A DNA stretch of 64,000 nt, taken from contig NW_022098066.1 of the NCBI RefSeq assembly GCF_002288925.2, positions 80,526,695-80,590,694 of the forward strand. The letters are read 5' to 3'. The stretch comes from Delphinapterus leucas. Its lineage: Eukaryota; Chordata; Mammalia; Artiodactyla; Monodontidae. The translations under genes and the position numbers were made by a program. The notes under the pieces are model-generated. The model saw only the letters and a program-made list of their open reading frames with translations, did no database searches and had not been told where the DNA came from. Each line of letters begins with the position of its first letter. Within the stretch, counting starts at the first letter, position 1. Below are positions 11,701-26,700 of the stretch, one piece after another.

Positions 11701-14700
11701 TGCCTTAAACTAGTTCAATGTTATATGTTAATTATAACTCAATTATATATATTTTTGTATGTATATGCCCTAGAATATATGAGGAATATACACACCCTAG
11801 AATTAATGAGGAGGAAAAGCAGATTCTTTCTTGATTTGCAACAGTATTGTTGTTTTCATTGTTTAGTTCATGGATGTTTGAGGCTAAAAATTGTGCTCTG
11901 ATAGACGTTAATGGAGCACCTTTCATTTGCAAGGCACTGCTGAAATCAAAGAAGTGCCACGCTTGAAATCATTATTTTGAGTGGCTTCTAGTTAGGATTT
12001 ATTCTGAACAGCCATTATCTAAATTTAAGGATAGGAAATTACAGAGAAACTGCTAGTTACCCCATAAACAACACTTCCACCACAGATCATTTTCTTTCTC
12101 AAAGTGAGCTTTCTCGTAGTGTATTTTGAAAGGGTTGTCTTAATATTAGACTTTGCAGTGCCAAAGAGATTTCACTACAGTGTACTTAGACTTTTGGAAT
12201 GTGATGTCATGCATCCTGGAGTCCCTTAATAACCATATTATTTGAATATTTTTATACCCTGTAGGTGTGGGGGTTGGTTCTGGTGTCAGAAGAAAAGCGA
12301 CTCATCACTGGGGCTTCTGACAGTGAGCTGAGGGCTTGGGACATAGCTTACCTGCGAGAGGTAATTGCTTTTTTTCTAATCATGGGCAGTGTCATGTTTT
12401 AGCAATTTCATAGACTTGTTGAATTTAGAATCAGATGTAATTTTTGAGTACTTCACATAGTATTGGAATTCTCTCTTACTGCGATTTCTAAACATTTTTC
12501 TTCTTCATTCTGTGGTCCATTGCCCTGATTTGCACTTGGAAGAAGGATAGCTTTAGGCTGACAGCTCTTGGTAATGTTAATGTTTTAGTCTGTAGGGCTC
12601 TTAGCTTGATATTCCTTGACCTTTGGGTGTCCACGGATGGACTTCCGAATATCTGTGACCCTCTTCCCTCAAACAAAAATCTATGTGAAATTTGTGTATG
12701 TTTATGTAAATATGTATATTCTGAGAAGATCTGTCACATTTTCTCAGATCATCAAAGATTTTGCGTGGATGAAAGGTGTTATAGACCTTAGGGTTTAGCT
12801 GGAGTTAGGTGTGTGGTATTGGGTCCAGTAGCCATTTTGATGGGTTCTTCATTAGTAGGCTAGGGTTTATCTTTTTTTTTTATCTAAGGAGAAAATGTAA
12901 CCTCTCTTGCAATGTCTTCCAATTCGTAATGCCAATATGAATCTTTCCCTCTAGAATATGGTAGATCTTTCACCTAAGAAGGTTTTAAAATTAATGAGGT
13001 CATCATTTTTTCACCTTGTTATGAAACAATAGTCCTTAGACTGTGGAAAGTTATTGGAGCTGGTATAATGAATAATGTTTTGTTTGTGTTCTTGATGTGG
13101 TCAGTTTTTAACACATTCTGATGAATGTGCTGTCGTTGAAGAGGTTTGATCAGAGAGATCACTAAATGGAAGTTTTCAGTGGCTATAAGGACAGGTTTCT
13201 AAGTCATTAGGGGGGAAAATCACGTCCTGGAACAAATTATTTCAGCTTTTTTTTTTTTTAAATAAATGTATTTATTTATTTTTGGCTGCGTTGGGTCTTC
13301 ATTGCTACACATGGGCTTTCTCTAGTTGCAGCCAGCAGGGGCTACTCTTCATTGCGGTGCTCAAGCTTCTCATTGTGGTGGCTTCTCTTGTTGAGGAGCA
13401 CGGGCTCTAGGCACGCGGGCTTCAGTAGTTGTGGCTTGCAGGCTCTAGAGCGCAGGCTCAGTAGTTGTGGCGCATGGGCTTAGTTGCTCTGTGGCATGTG
13501 GGATCTCTCTGGACCAGGGCTCGAACCCATGTCCCCTGCATTAGCAGGCGGATTCTTAACCACTGAGCCACCTGGCAAGCCCTATTTCAGCTTTTATTTT
13601 CCCATTTTTATGAAACAGATTGAAGACCCAGAAGAACCAGAGCCCAAGAAAGTCAAAGGGTCTTCCCCTGGAATACAGGACACACATGAAGCAGAGGATG
13701 GTACCCTTGAGATGGATGAAGCTCCTGAGGATGTAATTCATTTTTGTTTCTTACCTTCAGTTGAGTTGAGTGGTGGGAAAGTATTCATTTTAGGGAAGAT
13801 CTTTGTCACCTGCATTTCTTGGGATCATGTCTTTTCAGGGGTCAACAGAACTATTAACCTTCATCTTTTCTCTTGCTTCCTCTGCAGCGCATCCTTACAT
13901 GTAGAAAAGCTGGTTCCATAATGCGGGAAGGAAGGGACAGAGTTGTGAACCTTGCAGTCGACAGGACAGGCAGGATTCTTGCTTGCCATGTGAGTACCAG
14001 GCTTAGGAGAAAATAACAAGGACTTGGCTCTTCCTTTAGAGACTTGTTCTTCTTTCGTATTCAGTGTGGAGGTGAATTTTTCTTTGGTCCTGTTAAGATT
14101 TCCTTATATGGTATTGTGTGGACCTATATTCCCTAACTTCTGTTAGCCCAACAACAGTAATTGCTCTTATTCTTATTATTATTAGCAAACATTTATTAAA
14201 TCCCTGCCTTTCTAAACAATTTAAAAGCATTAGCTTCTTTTTTCTGTTTTTTTTTAACATCTTTATTGGAGTATAATTGCTTTACATTGTTCTGTTAGTT
14301 GCTGCTGTAAAACAAAGTGAATCAGCTATGCGTATACATATATCCCCATATCTCCTCCCTCTTGCGTCTCCCTCCCACCCTCCCTATCCCATCCCTCTAG
14401 GTGGAAACAAAGCACCGAGCTGATCTCCCTGTGCTATGTGGCTGCTTCCCACTAGCTGTCTGTTTTACATTTGGTAGTGTATATATGTCCATGCCACTCT
14501 CTCACTTTGCCCCACCTTACTCTGTCCCCTCCCCATGTCCTCAAGTCCATTCTCTATGTCTGCGTCTTTATTCCTGGCCTGCCCCTAGGTTTTTCAGAAC
14601 CAATTTTTTTTTTTTTAAGATTTCATATATATGTGTTAGCATATGGTATTTGTTTTTCTCTTTCTGATTTCACTCTGTAAAAAGCATTAACTTCTTATTT

Positions 14701-17700
14701 AGTCTCAGAGTAACATTGTAGAAAGTGGTGAATTCCCACTTTACAGATGAGACAGCAATCCCAACGAGATTAAGTTGTCCATGGTAATACAACTAGTAAG
14801 GGAAGAAAGAGAAATGTTCTTACAGAGAAAAAGCTAAATTACAAATTGCCTCTCCTGGACTCACATCAACCTTTTGCCTTTCTAGGGGACTGATTCTGTG
14901 CTAGAAGTGTTTCGTATCCTTTCCAAGGAGGAAATTCAGAAGAAAATAGACAAGAAGATGAAGAAAGCTAAAAAGAAAGCAAAGTGTGTTTTCTTAATAT
15001 TTACTACTAGTCAACAAGTATCGTGGGTGGGCCACATAGTACTGAAGGAAAAACTATGGCTTCTTTAAAGGAGTATTTACTCTGTTTTCAATTACCATTA
15101 AATGCTAGGGAAGATTTTATGGAGTGCTGGTAGTCCAAGTTTTTAATTTCTAAATACAGCTTCATAACTATCATATTCCTAGGTCTTGCACTCAGAGCCA
15201 CACAGAACGAGAAAGGCAGTACAGATATTCAACATGGCTTCTAAATGATTTAATTCTGAGAGGCTAGCATGTGTCTTCAGTGACAGCAGCCTATACAGAC
15301 GGAATCCGGGTTGCATAGTGCTGACCTTTGGGACTGTGAGAAGGAAGACTGGTTGGACAGTTACATAATTGGAGTTTGGGGGGGGTATAACCTTACAATA
15401 AATAGGTCATTATAGCCATCGAAATCAGTTTCTCAGTGGTTGAAATTTATCAAGTCTCAAAGAAATACAAAGTCACCAGTTTTTAAAATTTTTTATTTGC
15501 CAAAGCAAATCTTTTGAGATCTCTGGTTTTTTTTGGCATCGTTGGGTTATAAGTGCAGAGTAATGGATTTTCTAAAAAGTCCTGAAGTTAAGTTTACCAG
15601 AGACACTTCAGTGGGATAGTTTGAACTACAAAGACTTGTCCCCAGAAATTTTATGGGCTTTTGCCTTCAGAATCCGTTTATTGAGGGTACCCATAGGATG
15701 GAATACTTCATATTAATTGCGTTGTGGTTCACAAAGTGTTTTTACGTACACTACATTGTTTAATTCTCATGGTAATCCGTGTGGTTAAGTGACTCTTCCG
15801 GGTTCAATAAAGGTTGTTGGTCTCAGACCAGAGCTTGACTCAAGTAATAGCAAAGCTTCTTCTAGAAAAGTGATAGCATGATAGTCCTTTTTTTTTTCTC
15901 CTCTAGATTAAATTCTTGCAAAGAGGAGGAGGAAGACCTTGAAGTCAATGTTGAAATGACTCTGCAAGATGAAATCCAACGGGTGACTAATATCAAAACT
16001 TCTGCCAAAATCAAGTGAGTGAAAATGTAGTAGCTGAGGTATCTGAGAGAAGTATCTGAAGTGTTGCTACAAAATTGTATCGGCTTTTCCCACCATTTGT
16101 AAGCAGTCTGCAAATTACGTATCTGGAGATGGTGATCGTGGCCTTAGCTCCTGCCTCTCACCATGGGCCCACTTACTCATCATCTCATATTTGTTTTCTT
16201 ATGATAGCTTTTTAGCTTTTTACTTACAGTTCTTTGCTGCCAGTTAAAAAGAAAAATGTATACCCCACATTCCAAAAGGATTTGTGGTCACTTATAAAAA
16301 AGAATACATGCACAGCAACAAGTCAGAGCCAGTATCTGAGCTCAGGTTTCTTGGACTTAAAAGCCTATACTAGACGACTGTCCAATACTCAGAGCACTCT
16401 TATTTGTAAAATCCTTTATACTTGTTCAAACTTTGTATAGATGGAGGGCATTGCAAAGCTTTTCTCCTAGAAAAAAATTAACCTTGTGAGCTAAGATGGT
16501 TGCTGGAACATTTATGAATATTTTCTCATGCAGATCCTTTGACTTGATTCATACTCCTCAAGGAGAGTTAAAGGCTGTCTTCCTTCTGCAAAACAACTTG
16601 GTGGAATTATATTCACTGAATCCATCCATGTCAGCTCCTCAGACTGTCAGGACAAACAGAATTACCATCGGGGGTCATCGCAGTGATGTGCGGACTTTGT
16701 CATTCAGCTCAGACAATATCGCTGTCCTTTCAGCAGCAGCTGATTCCGTTAAGATATGGAACAGGTTTGTGAAATGAAGCTTTCTGTAGCTTTATCCAAT
16801 AGTGTTTCCTTCCCTTTGAGTTAGTTTTTAATACTCTTGATGGTTAGTTATTCTTAGGGCCCTAAATACAGTTCCCTCAAAATGTATCTTCAGTGCATTT
16901 TGACTGTAGGCCTGTGGAGTTTAGAGTAGGAAAAATTGCCTTTTTAGATTTGGTATAAAAAATGTAAGTTTATTCCATGTCTGAAGCTTATTGCTGTACT
17001 TGGCTAGAGAAAAACACAAGCATACTTCCTACTCTAAATTCAAATAGGCTCTTAGTGGTTTACAGTAATTTTACCATGATTTCTCATTCCTCACTTTCCT
17101 AGATGACTATTTCACATGTTCTTACCGCTCCTCACACCTCACACCTGTAGCCCCTTTAAGCTGATGACCTTTCCTCCTAGTTCACTGAAGAAATGGAATC
17201 ATCTAGAAAATGTTCATATGCTCCCACCTTAGCTACATCTGTATCCACATAATCTTTCTTCCTGTGACTGTTGGTGCTCCTAACCAAAAGGTAATCACAA
17301 GCTATATTTCTCCTTCTAGCAGTTTTCCTCCCTCTCTTGCATCATTAATCTTCCCTCTCTGTTGGGTTGTTCGCATCAGCATACAGATACACTGTGATAC
17401 CTCCCATCTTGAAGGAAGTAATCCTGTTTCATCCTTATCTCTCTGTCCAATTATCTCCCCCCATCCTCTGATTCCTTTTCTCCATCAGGCCTTTATCCCC
17501 ACCATTTCACCAAAACAGCTCTTGTCATCTCATCAGTGGTGTTCATGTTTCAAAATCCAGTGACCAATAAGCTTCGTTTGACACTGTCGTTGAATTGATA
17601 ACTTTTCTCCTCTTTGAAACAGTTTGAATTTCATTATTTCCTCTTTCTCGCTGGCTGTTTTTTTTTCTCAGTCTTGGCTAGACCCTTTTTATTTTGCTGA

Positions 17701-20700
17701 CTTCTAACTGTTGGAATACTTCAGGGCAGAGTCTTTGAAACTTTTCTCTGTCTACACTCACTTTCTGTGATCTCTAGTCAGGTGGCTTTCTATAAGCTGA
17801 TGACACTTAAATTTCTATCTCTAGCCATAGCCTCTCCCTGAACTTCAGACTCATATGTCCAAAGCTTTTGTTTGTATCACCCTTGGATGTCTAATAGGCA
17901 TCTCAGATTTTTATATGTCCAAACCATACTTGTGATCTTCATTTCTTCAATAGTCTCCCCACCCTCTGTTCCTACAGACTTCCCCATATTAGTAAATAAT
18001 TACTTCCTGTGGTTTTTCTAGCCCAAATCCTTGTAGCCATTCTTGATTCTCTCATGTCCAGGGCATTAGCAAATCCTATCAGCTCTACCTTCAAAACTTC
18101 CCTGGTGGTCCAGTGGTTAAGAATACACCTGCCAATGCAGAGGACATGGGTTCGATCCCTGGTCCGGGAAGGTCCCATAGGCCATGGGGCAACTAAGTCC
18201 GTGTGCCACAACTACTGAGCCTGCGCTCTAGAGCCTGCGAGCCGCAACTACTGAGCTCACGTGCCACAACTACTGAAGCTCGCGCACTCTGGAGCCTGTG
18301 CACTGCAACTCCTGAGCCCACACGCTGCAACTACTGAAGCCCACCTGCCTAGAGCCCATGCTCTGCAACGAGGAGCCACCGCAATGAGAAGCCCGCACAC
18401 CGCAATGAAGAGTAGCCCATGCTCACCACAATTAGAGAAAGCCAAGACACAGCAATGAAGACCCGGTGCAGCCAAAAATAAATTTTAAAAAAAAAGAGTG
18501 TTTTAAAAAAAAAAAACTCGCCTGGAATTCAACCACATCTCATCACCTGCGCTGCCATGACCTGGTTCAAACCACCAGCATCTCTTACCTGGATTGTAAT
18601 AGCTTTCTGACCAGTCTTCTATGCTTCCTTACTTGCCCTTCTGTGGTCTATACTCAACACAGCGGCCAGTGTAATCTTTTTATAATGGAAGTTATATCAC
18701 TTCCAGGAGCTCCATCTCACAAGGACTAACTACAAGCCACAGTCCTTACAGACATTGTCTCTCACCACTGTCCCCTTCTCCAGTGGAGCCACCCTGGCCT
18801 TCTCGTTATCCCTTACAGGCGACAGGAGCGTGCCTGTGTCATGGCTGTTGTGCTCCCTTTCTGCGTGGAACCATATTCCCCTTTTGGCTAAGACTTTCTC
18901 CCTCTCTTCTCATCACGTGGCCATCCTGCTCTCCCCTTCCCACCCTTGTACTCTTGGTCCCCTTCCCCCAGGTGCTGTGTTTCTCCATAGCACCTGTTAG
19001 CACCTGATACACCAATATTTGTCTCATTTCCAGAGGATGTTAAGCTTTATGAGATTTGGGGCCTCTTCTGTTTAATTCATTGTTATATCTCCAGCACCTA
19101 GAATGGTACCTGGCATTCAGTAAATGTTGAAGGAAGTGGGCATTTGATATCTGTTTGTTGCACGGATGAATGCTTATGGTCCAGTAAAATGAACTTTACT
19201 TGTAAGGATACAGTATGCTAATTCGACTTGCAGTCCTCTGGCCTCACTTCTTTGTAGTGGCAGTCTGTTGAGCCCAGCAGATGCTTTTCTCAGCTCTTTC
19301 GTAGAATCTGTTCCTTAGGATTGGGAGCCGCCATGAAAGAAAACAAAGTTAGGTGCCGCTTACTAATTTCTCCCTTCACTGTAATAAGCCAGGGTTATTC
19401 AGACTTTATCCTTTCTCATATTGATCATTCTGTGTGGCTAAGTTTGTATGAAATGTACATGCTTACCTCTCAGATGGAGAAGCAGGTTCTCTTAACATAC
19501 AAGTTCTTGATTCCTTCTTTCTCACAGGTCTACACTGCAGTGTATTCGCACGATGACCTGCGAATATGCACTTTGCTCATTCTTTGTACCTGGTGATCGG
19601 CAGGTGGTCATAGGAACAAAGGTAAACAGGCTTTTCCATGGATTTGGGGGACTTTTTCTACTCAGTATTCTTAAAGTTGTTTGAGAAATATGCTTCCTAT
19701 TTTAGCATATGGGAAATGTATTAGGGCCAGATAGTATGAGAGGGTGTTAGTTCATTGCCCTTTTTTTTGAGGTTTTTATTTTTATTTAATTTATTTATTT
19801 TGGGCTGCATTGGGTTTTCGTTGCTGCACACAGGCTTTCTCTAGTTGCGGCGCGAACAGGGGCCTATCATCGTCACAGTGCGTGGGCTTCTCATTGCAGT
19901 GGCTTCTCTCGGGCTCTAGATACACGGGCTTCAGTAGTTGTGGCTCACAGGCTCCTGAGCGCAGGCTCAGTAGTTGTGGCTCACAGGCTCCTGAGCGCAG
20001 GCTCAGTAGTTGTGGCTCACGGGCTCCTGAGCGCAGGCTAAGTAGTTGTGGTTTGCGGGCTCTAGAGGGCAGGCTCAGTAGTTGTGGCGCATGGGCTTAG
20101 TTGCTCCGTGGCATGTGGGATCTTCCCGGACCAGGGATCAAACCCTTGTCCCCTGCATCGGCAGGTGGATTCTTAACCACTGCACCACCAGGGAAGCGTG
20201 AGGTTTTTATTTTTAAGTTTTGTTTTCTTTGTGGTTTTTTTTTAAACCAAATCTTATGTCAAATTACGAAGAAAATTAAAATCATGACCTTGAGATAACT
20301 GTCGCTAACATTTTGGAGATCAGCCTTTCATGCATCTTTTTATGAGCACACGTGTAATTGTGTTTTGAGAAGACTGATGATAAAAGACATTAAGTACCAG
20401 CATCATGCGTGGCAGATAGAAGCATTTGGTAAAGACAGCCTGACTGATGAAGTCCTCAGCTGCTAATCAGATTGGGAGATAACCATGAGGGAATAAGCAG
20501 ACGTGGATTTGGATTCAGGTTCTTCCCCTTACGAAATGGGTAATTTGGAGAAAGTCATATAACTTCTCTTAGTGTGTTTCATTATCTACACAATGGAATG
20601 GTGACACTTGCTTTTTGGCAGAGCCTTTTGTGCCAGATGGGCCTAGGTTTGAATCCCAGCTCTTCCACTTACTGGCTATAAGACCTTTTGGGCAAGTTGC

Positions 20701-23700
20701 TCAACCCTGTGAGCCTTAGTTTTTTCATGTAAAATGATATAAATAACCTGCCTCACAGTCTGCAAAGCACTTAGCACAGAGACTGGCTCCCAGCAAATAA
20801 CTAATAAATAAGAACTAGTAGCAGAAGTAGCACGAATGGTAGTAGTAGTAGGGGTGGTAGTGGAAATAAAGTGGAATAAGGTCTATGGAATATTTTGAAA
20901 AGTGCTTTGCAAGTATTTGTCATTATTATCCCCCTAAACTAATGCCATGTGTGCATGATTATTTTATTAGAAAAACCTATGTTATAATGGATATTTTTGG
21001 TCCAGCAAAAAGTGTAAAATAAGCTGGAGAGATTTTAGGGTCAGTGTCAGTGAAAGAACATTAAATTTCAGTTAAAAGTTTTCCTCAGTTTTCATTCATT
21101 CTTTTAACAAATGTCCATTCGCTATCTGCTATTGGGAAAACATTTTGCCCATTGCTTCAAAGACTATTTGTATGACTCAGACAGAATCCCTAGCCTAGTC
21201 TCTGTGCCATGCTGCTAACATACATGATCTCATTTAATCCCCACAACAGCTTAGAGGGGTTGGTGATATAAACTCCATTTTTCAGATGGAAAAATGGGCT
21301 CATGGAGATGAATTTACCCACAGTCAGAGTTAGAGAGAAGCAGCCCTGGGATTCAAGTCTTCCCCTTACGTTCTTTCCACCACATGTGCACAGGCTTGTC
21401 ATAGAGCAGGCTTTGCCACTGTGTGTGTTCCGTGCTTACACCATGACCACAGCATATACATGGTCTAAACAGGAAGCGTGGCTGATAGCTTTCTAAGCTA
21501 CTGTGATTTTGTTTGTTTCAAGTTCATTGCCCTCCCTAGCATTGTAGGTAGTATTTCTCATTATCAGTGTATTCTAGAGGGGGAAATCAAGAGTTGGTTA
21601 AGCCAACTACCATAGAGGATAGTCCACTTAAAGGACTGATTAAGTTTTTTAAAGGTTTTTTAAGTTCCCCATTTGCTCTTATGTTTATTCTGATATGCCT
21701 GTGGCCATGATATTTACCTTTTGAAGTTGAGGAAACCAGTGGAAGTGACAGTAGTCCTGTACTACAAGGTTGTACTGTTCCTTAGTTGTACAGTATAGCA
21801 ACCCTGCCAGGATTAACCCAACATGTCCGTAGGGGATTTAACAACATTTATTCACAGAGGAAGTACAGAGCATGGACCGTGGAAGCCCGTTTCCTGAGCA
21901 GTTAGCTACATTGTTGCTGCTTGGTTATGAAACTGTGTAGGTTGTATGTTCATTTTGTGTCTTCCAAAGACAGGAAAGCTGCAGCTTTATGACTTGGCCT
22001 CAGGAAATCTGCTGGAGACAATAGATGCACATGATGGAGCTTTATGGTCCTTGTCTCTCTCTCCAGATCAGGTAACTAAACCAGATGTTAAGATCTGGGC
22101 TTCAGTACTCTGGCTGTACTTCCCATTTCTTATATCAAGTTCTACTGCTGCCTAACAGGGATTTGTCTCAGGGTTTCTTTAAAGAAAGCCCACTTCTGTC
22201 TAATCTCTAGCTTTTATATATGGTGCCGTATCTTGTGCCTGGTAATATGAATGGCTGTCATTATGATTTGAAATCTTGTTCAGCTGCTGTTCATCATCAG
22301 CTCCATGACATCAAATTGCTTCACCCTCCTGACTTTGTACCAGTGGTTTGTGATACTTCTTAAGAGGAAATACTTCCTGGGGCAACACAATGTGGAGGAT
22401 AGAGTAGACTTTCGTGCTCCCCTTTTAGTCCATACATCTATGACTATATAAATCTAGTGATTTTTTAGTAAATATGTGAACCTTTTCAAGTCAATAACAG
22501 TGTATTTCCCTTCAAAGGAGTCACCCTGGAGAACTGTGTACTTATTCCAGTAATGGTGCTGTTGCTCAGAACATTTTGAGATATTTTCTGACACCTTAAG
22601 GGATTGTGGCCCATTTATTTGAATACTCCCAATGGTGGCAAACCTTCATTCATTGAAAGTAGATATTTTTGGAAAAAAATGGAACCTGGAATTTAGACTG
22701 GGTAATGCCATTTGGGGTCAGAAATGAAACAGCATTTAAAATTTAAATAGTAGCAACATCTAGCATTTGTAGCGTGTTCTCTTTTCCAAAGTGTTTTCAT
22801 GTCCATCATGTCATTATTGTTATTTTCACGATTTTATAAACTAGGTAGTCTTTACAACTGCACCAACACTGAGGGTCATTATAAGGTTATTTTCCCATGT
22901 TACAAATCTCTGAAATAGCAGAATAGACATTTGAGATGTAGTTTTCTGACTCTGTAGTCCTTATAGCTTACACTAATACTAAAATGTGATAAAACCAATT
23001 GAATACTTCATAGCAAATTCTTTTGACTGTTGCCTTACCCTGCAGTGTTCATTGAGTCTTTCTTCCTGATGCTGAATGAAAGTATAACTAGAACTTTACA
23101 CTAGTTATCATCTGACTACATTAGTCTCTGCTAGGAGTTCTCCAGTAGGATCTGTGGTAGCATCCCATAAAGAGCAATGAAGGGAGTTAAGGAAAAACCA
23201 CATATCCCAATTCTTATCCCATGCCATTAAATAAAAATGGTCTTTTATACTATTTTGAGGTGTCTTATGAAAGTTTCTATACTAAGATATTTTTTTAACG
23301 GAAATGTCATTTGATTTTCAGCGTGGCTTTGTGACAGGTGGTGCAGATAAATCTGTCAAGTTCTGGGATTTTGAGTTGGTGAAAGATGAAAACAGTACCC
23401 AGAAGAGGTGAGTGGACATTTTTTATTTGTGTCCATTTTGGGGGAGCGAAAATCGGGAACCATTGAATGGGTTTTTGACATGTATTGATATTTCTGTTGC
23501 GCTCCAGAGGGTTTTTGGAATTTTTTTGTGCCTTCGTACTCATTTTTCTTGATGCTTTCTGTAATGCTAGGCTTTCTGTGAAGCAAACCCGAACCTTGCA
23601 ACTAGATGAAGAAGTTCTGTGTGTCAGTTACTCTCCCAATCAAAAGATGTTGGCTGTGTCTTTGCTGGACTGTACTGTGAAAGTTTTCTATGTTGATACT

Positions 23701-26700
23701 TTAAAGGTACAATGGTTATGCCTATGGATATTTGCTTTCTTTCTGACTGACCTTGGGTTGAGACTATAAAGAAGTGTCCTTGAGTGTTCCCAGCAGTAGT
23801 ATGTTTCTAAAAATTTGTGAATCAAAACATTGCAAGTACACTAGGAAGGCTAGGGTTTTAAAAGAATCCTTTGGTTCATAAATTTTGTTTAAAGCGAGTT
23901 GTATTTCATATGTTCAGAAAATCTGTGGACAGAAAATCCTGTCGTAGCCAGTAGTTTTAAGAGCGATGCTAGGTGTCTTAGGCAGTGATTCCACACTTGG
24001 CTGTAAGTCAGGATCATTTGAGTTGCTTTTAAAAATACAGATTACTGGGCTCTATGCCCAGAGTCTCAGTGGGACTGGATTGGGCCTGGAAATGTTGTTG
24101 TGAAACAAGTGCTCCAGAGACTTTTCAGCTAAGAGATCCAGAGAACGTCTCTGTTCCATATTCTGACTGAGGGAATAGGCTTCTGCAGCAGCCCTGGCTC
24201 CACTATACTGCAGCATTCTTGGCAAGTGCATGCAGGGGTTGTATGCTGGATATGGGTACAAGTCACCTGCAGTGGTTTGACTGTCTTCTTTGAAACTACA
24301 GACATAAAGCAATCCAGAACAGTCTTAGCATTGTATTTAAAGTTATATTTTAGGTCTACAGGTAATAAATTATACCTGTGTTTTATAGACATGAGTTATT
24401 TATACTCTTTTTTTATTTTTAAATGTTTAGTTTTTTCTCTCACTGTATGGACACAAACTGCCTGTCATATGCATGGACATCTCTTATGTAAGTAAAATTT
24501 AAATACTGTTTCAGTAACAAGTTGTCTTTTCTAAAATGCTGTCTTAGTTCTTGGCTTGATAGCTTCATTTTAGTATTTTTCAGTTTGTTGTATAACTGAC
24601 TATCCTAAAAAAAATCATACCTTATATATATTTCTTTAATGCTTTTAGAATATTTTCACAGATACCTGAATTAATCCTCATAACCAACTCCCTGTTTTGG
24701 ATTCCCCAAATAGTATTTTCTTGTATAAAAATAATATAATTGGTAGAACACCCTAGAATATGAAGAACTTTCAAAAAGGCAGCCCCCTTTGTTCTGAAGT
24801 ATAATGTTTGTAAGGAAAATGGAACTTTGCAATATTTACGGTATTTTGCGTTATGTATACTTCTAGTCTCTTGACCAAAGTCATATTTTTTTGTAATGTC
24901 TAGTTATGATTAGGAGTGGCAATATATATTTAAAAACAATGTCTAGTCTGTGTAAAAGGAATGGGCCCCTGCTCTAGCTTGTCTGCACTCAGTGCATTAA
25001 CAGAATAAATTGGTGTCAGAAAATATTTTCAGTTTTCTTGTTATGTTGACAGCAATTTGAACTAGGTGCTAAAACAGGAAAGGTAAGAAAATCAGTGATA
25101 GGAGACATGGCATAAAAAGGGCTAGGTCATAAACATTCTATATAGTAGATTGTTTCCCAGCCTTATTCTTCTCTTTCCCTCTTCTCTCCCCCCAAACTCT
25201 ATGACAGAGATTAGAGATTCTTTATTCTATCTGTTGAACAAAGTAAACATAACCTCCATCAAGGCATAACACTGTCCTGTAGCAGGACCAAAACATCTAA
25301 GCCACAGAGTTCTTGCTTACTTACAAGCTTTATAAGTAGATCTGTAGGTAAAAGAGAGGATGTAGGTGCTCTTGGTAAAGAGATGAAATTTTTTGGCATT
25401 AATGTTTTTGAAAGAAATGGGATACATGTTCTGGTTAGCTTTTCTCCAATTAGAGTTTCAGATAATCAAGTAATGTTTTACTTCTCTTCCTCCTAGGATG
25501 GAGCACTGATAGCAACTGGCTCTGCTGACAGGAATGTGAAGATCTGGGGTCTGGACTTTGGGGACTGCCACAAGTCTCTGTTTGCACATGATGACAGGTA
25601 GGTGTCATCTTTTCAAAGACCTCCCGTTGAGTCACCTGTAGGTATCATTTCCCGGGAGCATCTGTGTCTATTATTTAGTGTTCTCAGATAGTCAGAAATT
25701 AAAAATTCTAAAATATAAATAGTCAGACACTCTAGAACTAGCTGTTCAAAAGCTATTTATGTGTATAAGACTCTTTTTAATGATGAGGAATTTGATGACA
25801 TTTGAGTACTTCTCTCACTTTTCAGTGTGATGTACCTAAAGTTTGTACCCAAGTCTCACCTCTTCTTCACTGCTGGGAAAGACCATAAGATTAAGCAGTG
25901 GGATGCAGACAAATTTGAACACATACAAACTCTGGAGGTAACCTCTTGCCTGCTTTGCTTGCTCAGTACTTAAGAACTTCTTTTAAGATCAAGTGTTGAT
26001 TTCCCACTAATGTAAGCAGTTAGCGGTCTATGAATAAGGTATTCTTACTCAGGATTTTTGTTTTCTGTCCTTTCTCTCCGCAGGGGCATCACCAGGAAAT
26101 ATGGTGCTTGGCTGTAAGCCCCAGTGGGGACTATATTGTATCATCGTCCCATGACAAATCTCTGAGACTTTGGGAGAGAACAAGGGAGCCTCTTATTCTT
26201 GAGGAAGAAAGGGAGATGGTAAGGTGTTCAGCCTTGGTTACAAATGTGCTGGTGGGTGTCAGTATCTGACACGCTGTCTCAGCTCGAGTTTCCTGTCTAG
26301 TGCTGTCACACCTCAGTCAGTGCAAGTCCATTGAGCTCCAAAAGATGTTTCCAAGACTGCTGACACCACTTCGGCAGCCAAGCGGAGACAGAGATGCCAT
26401 AAGGGGGTTGGATTGTGAAAGAAGCAGCTTCTCACTGTCTCATTTCACTTCACATAGGGGTCATGTTTTTTCTTTGAAATTAATTCATATCTATCCCTTG
26501 TCAGCAAAGGGAAGCAGAATATGAGGAGAGTGTGGCCAAAGAAGACCAACCAGTAGTAAGTAAATCTTTCGGGACCCTCAGACTGTGTCCTGTAATTATC
26601 TTATCAGAATTTACTGTAATTTCAAGAATTTCTAATGGGATTAGAATTGGGACTAGATGTCAAAGTCATCCACAGCTGATACGGGAAGGAATCTGTGTAG

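Noticed and set aside
13484..13921. 145-codon frame as a separate gene
   Set aside because: It is antisense SINE sequence running through the exon 7 acceptor, exon 7 and intron 7. Only 13619-13732 is supported as coding.
17210..17563. 117-codon frame in WDR3 intron 11
   Set aside because: Pyrimidine-rich L2-like sequence, giving a low-complexity Ser/Pro/Ile translation without protein resemblance.
20360..20470. Possible box C/D snoRNA in WDR3 intron 12 (several TGATGA motifs)
   Set aside because: There is no terminal stem pairing and no properly placed CTGA box D. The motifs are probably chance.
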